Shown here: positions 61,927-64,000 of the stretch, one piece after another
How the letters are laid out: every line of letters starts with the position of its first letter
Position numbering within the stretch: position 1 is the first letter of the stretch
Assembly: GCA_016704445.1 (NCBI GenBank)
Contig: JADJAE010000002.1
Location: 1 to 64,000, forward strand
DNA length: 64,000 nucleotides
Direction of reading: 5' to 3'
DNA from: Deltaproteobacteria bacterium
GTDB taxonomy: Bacteria; Myxococcota_A; Polyangia; Polyangiales; Ga0077539
Translations under genes and position numbers: made by a program
The notes under the pieces: generated by a model
What the model was told of the DNA's origin: nothing
Database searches by the model: none
What the model saw: the letters and a program-made list of their open reading frames with translations, nothing else

Positions 61927-63456
61927 ATGACCGACGAGACTGCGACACCTGAGCGGGAGATGCTCGACCGGTACGAGCTCATCGCGCCGCTGGCGCGCGG
62001 CGGCATGGGGAGCGTGCACCTGGCGCGGCTGCCCGGCGCGGGGGGCTTCCAGCGGCTGTACGCCATCAAGGTGATGCACCCGCACCTCGCGGAGGAGACC
62101 GAGTTCGTCGACATGCTCCTCGACGAGGCCCGCATCGCGGCGCGCATCCACCACCCCAACGCGGTGCCCATCGTCGACGTGTGCCACAGCTCGCGAGGCT
62201 TCTACCTCGTGATGGACTACATCGACGGGGTCACCCTGGCGCGGCTGCTCTCCGCCACCGGGGCGCTCCCGTGGAGAGAGCGCACCAGGGCGGCGATCCG
62301 GGTGATCCTCGACGCGCTCGCCGGGCTTCACGCCGCGCACGAGCTCACCGACGACGAGGGCAACCCCCTCGGCATCGTGCACCGCGACGTCTCCCCGCAG
62401 AACATCATGGTCGGCGCCGACGGCGTCGGCCGCATCACGGATTTCGGCATCGCCCTGGCGGCCTCTCGCATCGTCGCGTCGCGCCCGGGGCTCATCAAGG
62501 GCAAGCCCTCGTACATGTCCCCGGAGCAGGTCTCGGCGGCCCCGGCCGACCGGCGCGCCGACGTGTTCGCGATGGGCATCGTGCTCTGGGAGGCGCTCAC
62601 CCACGCGAGGCTCTTCCACGCCGAGATGGAGGTCGGCGCGCTCATGCAGGTCGTCGCCGCGGAGATCAAGGCCCCGAGCAGCGTCGTCCCGGAGGTTCCC
62701 GCCTCGCTCGACGCGGTGTGCATGAAGGCCCTCGAGCGCCCGCTAGAGCGCCGCTGGGAGAGCGCCCGCGCGATGGCCGACGCGCTGGAGTCCGCGGCCT
62801 CCGCGGCGGGCCTGCTCGCGAGCACCCACGAGGTCTCCGACGTGCTGCGCGCCACCTTCAGCGACGAGTTCGCCGCGCGTCGGGCGCTCATCCGCGACCA
62901 CGCCCGGGGCTCCACCTCCGCCCCTCGCGGCCGCAACGCCCTCGACGAGCTCGGCACCGGGCCGACGGACTTCGTGCGCACCCCCTCGAGGGTGGGCGAC
63001 AGCCGCAGCATCCCCGCCATCGAGGTGTCCTCGCACGGCCACCGCGCTCCGGCCGTCGCGCCCCCGGCCGCGGTGCAGACCGACCCGGTGGTGTCGCCGC
63101 CCCCCCGCCGCAAGACCTGGGTCGTCCCGGTGCTCGGGCTCTCCGCGGGCGCGCTCGCGCTGGCCGTCGGGCTGGCGCTGGGCCGCACGCCGGAGGTCCC
63201 CTCCCCCAACGTGCGCCCCGCCGCGCCCGCGCCCGTCCCGACGCCCGTGACCCTCCCCCTCGCGGTGCCCGTCGAGGCCACCGTCCCGGCGGCCGTCGTG
63301 GCCCCTGAGCCGGTCGTGCCCGACGCGTCCGTGGCGGCCCCGCGGGCCGTCGCCGCGCCGACCCCGGCACGTGCGCCCCGGCGCCCCCCCCCGCGCCCCG
63401 GCACCACCGCGCCGGCGCAGCCCGCGATCGAAGAGAACCCCTACCTCCGGCGGTGA
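61927..63456 (+). CDS. Membrane-anchored Ser/Thr protein kinase
   Basis: The 509-aa Hanks-type kinase has a Gly-rich loop (LIAPLARGGMGSVHLA), YAIKVMH with the ATP-binding Lys, HRDVSPQNIMV (the Asp kept, Lys replaced by Val in the usual RDLK), DFGIALAAS and GKPSYMSPEQ. One helix (WVVPVLGLSAGALALAVGLAL) and a Pro/Ala/Val tail follow. It is less close to the other two kinases (GFQRLYAIK with an N-terminal insertion). Confidence 0.92.
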   Translation: MTDETATPEREMLDRYELIAPLARGGMGSVHLARLPGAGGFQRLYAIKVMHPHLAEETEFVDMLLDEARIAARIHHPNAVPIVDVCHSSRGFYLVMDYIDGVTLARLLSATGALPWRERTRAAIRVILDALAGLHAAHELTDDEGNPLGIVHRDVSPQNIMVGADGVGRITDFGIALAASRIVASRPGLIKGKPSYMSPEQVSAAPADRRADVFAMGIVLWEALTHARLFHAEMEVGALMQVVAAEIKAPSSVVPEVPASLDAVCMKALERPLERRWESARAMADALESAASAAGLLASTHEVSDVLRATFSDEFAARRALIRDHARGSTSAPRGRNALDELGTGPTDFVRTPSRVGDSRSIPAIEVSSHGHRAPAVAPPAAVQTDPVVSPPPRRKTWVVPVLGLSAGALALAVGLALGRTPEVPSPNVRPAAPAPVPTPVTLPLAVPVEATVPAAVVAPEPVVPDASVAAPRAVAAPTPARAPRRPPPRPGTTAPAQPAIEENPYLRR

Positions 63457-63461
63457 ACACC

Positions 63462-64000
63462 ATGAGACGCCCCCACAACGCTCGACGGCCTCGCATCGCG
63501 CTCCTCGGGGCGCTCGCGCTCGGCGGCTGCGTGGTATTCGATCCCGAGCTCTACCAGCAGAGCGCCGCGGGCATCACGCTCGCCGACCGCTGCGAGAACC
63601 CCTCCTCCGTCCCGCTGGTGCAGCCCGCGCTGCAGCGCGTGGTGCAGGTCGACACCAACGGCCTCGGCGACCAGTACCGAGAGTTCGCGGCCTGCACGGG
63701 CAGCGACCTGCCGGGCAACGAGGGCTTCTTCGCGGTGAACATGCACCCCGGGGAGACCTGGCACTTCCACATCGACCCGGTGACGCCCGACGCCGACCCG
63801 GCGATCTACGTGCTGCCTGTCTGCACCACGCTCCAGTGCTCGACCGCCGGCGCGTCGGACCTCTGCGGCGCAGGGCGCAGCGAGCACTTCTCCTTCCGCC
63901 CGGTGACCGACGGGGTGCACCTCATCGGCATCGACAGCAAGGTGCGCGGCGGCGCGGCGTACGCCGTCACGGTGGTGCGCCCGGTCTGCGGCAACGGCAC
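63462..64000 (+). CDS. Lipoprotein, 3' end outside the window
   Basis: A lipobox (ALLGALALGGCV) opens the protein. Residues about 60-165 (LVQPALQRVVQVDTNGLG, NMHPGETWHFHIDPV, GVHLIGIDSKVRGG) have the beta strands of a pre-peptidase C-terminal-like (PPC) domain. The window ends at VCGNGT, the start of a myxobacterial disulfide repeat (normally CGNGxxE). It follows the kinase stop by 5 bp, so it is part of that operon. The gene is partial. Confidence 0.8.
   Translation, partial: MRRPHNARRPRIALLGALALGGCVVFDPELYQQSAAGITLADRCENPSSVPLVQPALQRVVQVDTNGLGDQYREFAACTGSDLPGNEGFFAVNMHPGETWHFHIDPVTPDADPAIYVLPVCTTLQCSTAGASDLCGAGRSEHFSFRPVTDGVHLIGIDSKVRGGAAYAVTVVRPVCGNG

Overview
The window is very GC-rich and looks like chromosomal DNA of a myxobacterium (Myxococcota, probably Polyangia). 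The evidence is the gene content: Hanks-type Ser/Thr kinases with C-terminal membrane anchors, beside TPR proteins and cysteine-rich lipoproteins; FG-GAP repeat lipoproteins; myxobacterial disulfide repeats; and several copies of a nuclease-like family that I know as expanded in myxobacteria. No rRNA, tRNA or CRISPR array was seen. Many otherwise good genes (pckG, selO, msrB, a MoxR ATPase, an APC transporter) are broken by single-base indels, often in G/C runs. Uncorrected sequencing or assembly errors are therefore likely, worst around 44-50 kb, and frameshifted genes are given here as whole loci.

Layout. 0-5.3 kb: a broken 3' gene fragment, a Cys-rich/FG-GAP lipoprotein, selO, a large inverted repeat and a patatin. 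5.4-12.5 kb: pckG, a QueA-like/SDR pair facing an XRE-cupin regulator, lipoproteins and a small XRE protein. 12.6-15.3 kb: an XRE-ImmA/IrrE regulator overlapping a PIN-like gene with a 42-bp palindrome over its start, then a second large inverted repeat. 15.4-23.2 kb: transporter, YqeY, receiver protein, ECF sigma/anti-sigma/exported-protein operon, and a vWA gene overlapping a divergent PurA-like gene. 23.2-33.3 kb: a repeat-rich accessory zone with a 35-bp tandem array, a third large inverted repeat, a ParE-type toxin-antitoxin pair, two near-identical nuclease-like cassettes flanked by copies of neighbouring gene 3' ends, and a kinase/TPR/SUMF1-lipoprotein operon. 33.3-44.2 kb: glpA-glpB-TPR operon, a receiver protein, a GH42-like lipoprotein, msrB, UPF0175-DUF3368 and ParE-type pairs, and a decayed third nuclease-like copy. 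44.2-51.7 kb: a second kinase/TPR operon preceded by two related Cys-rich lipoprotein genes, then a MoxR ATPase. 51.8-64 kb: overlapping histidine kinases (one degenerate), rhomboid protease, acyltransferase, a lone TnpB element, a four-repeat helical protein, FecR-like lipoprotein, and a third TPR/kinase/lipoprotein cluster cut by the window end.

How the genes relate. The recurring theme is a membrane-anchored Ser/Thr kinase next to an exported TPR protein and a lipoprotein. In two clusters the lipoproteins share an N-terminal domain but differ at the C-terminus (SUMF1/FGE-like, nidogen-like, lamin-tail), as expected of envelope signalling modules with exchangeable outer parts. The second theme is small mobile or conflict modules placed exactly at gene 3' ends, with gene-end duplications as scars. 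The most unusual enzyme is a PurA-like protein that lacks the usual aspartate-binding loop and is encoded in overlap with a vWA protein.
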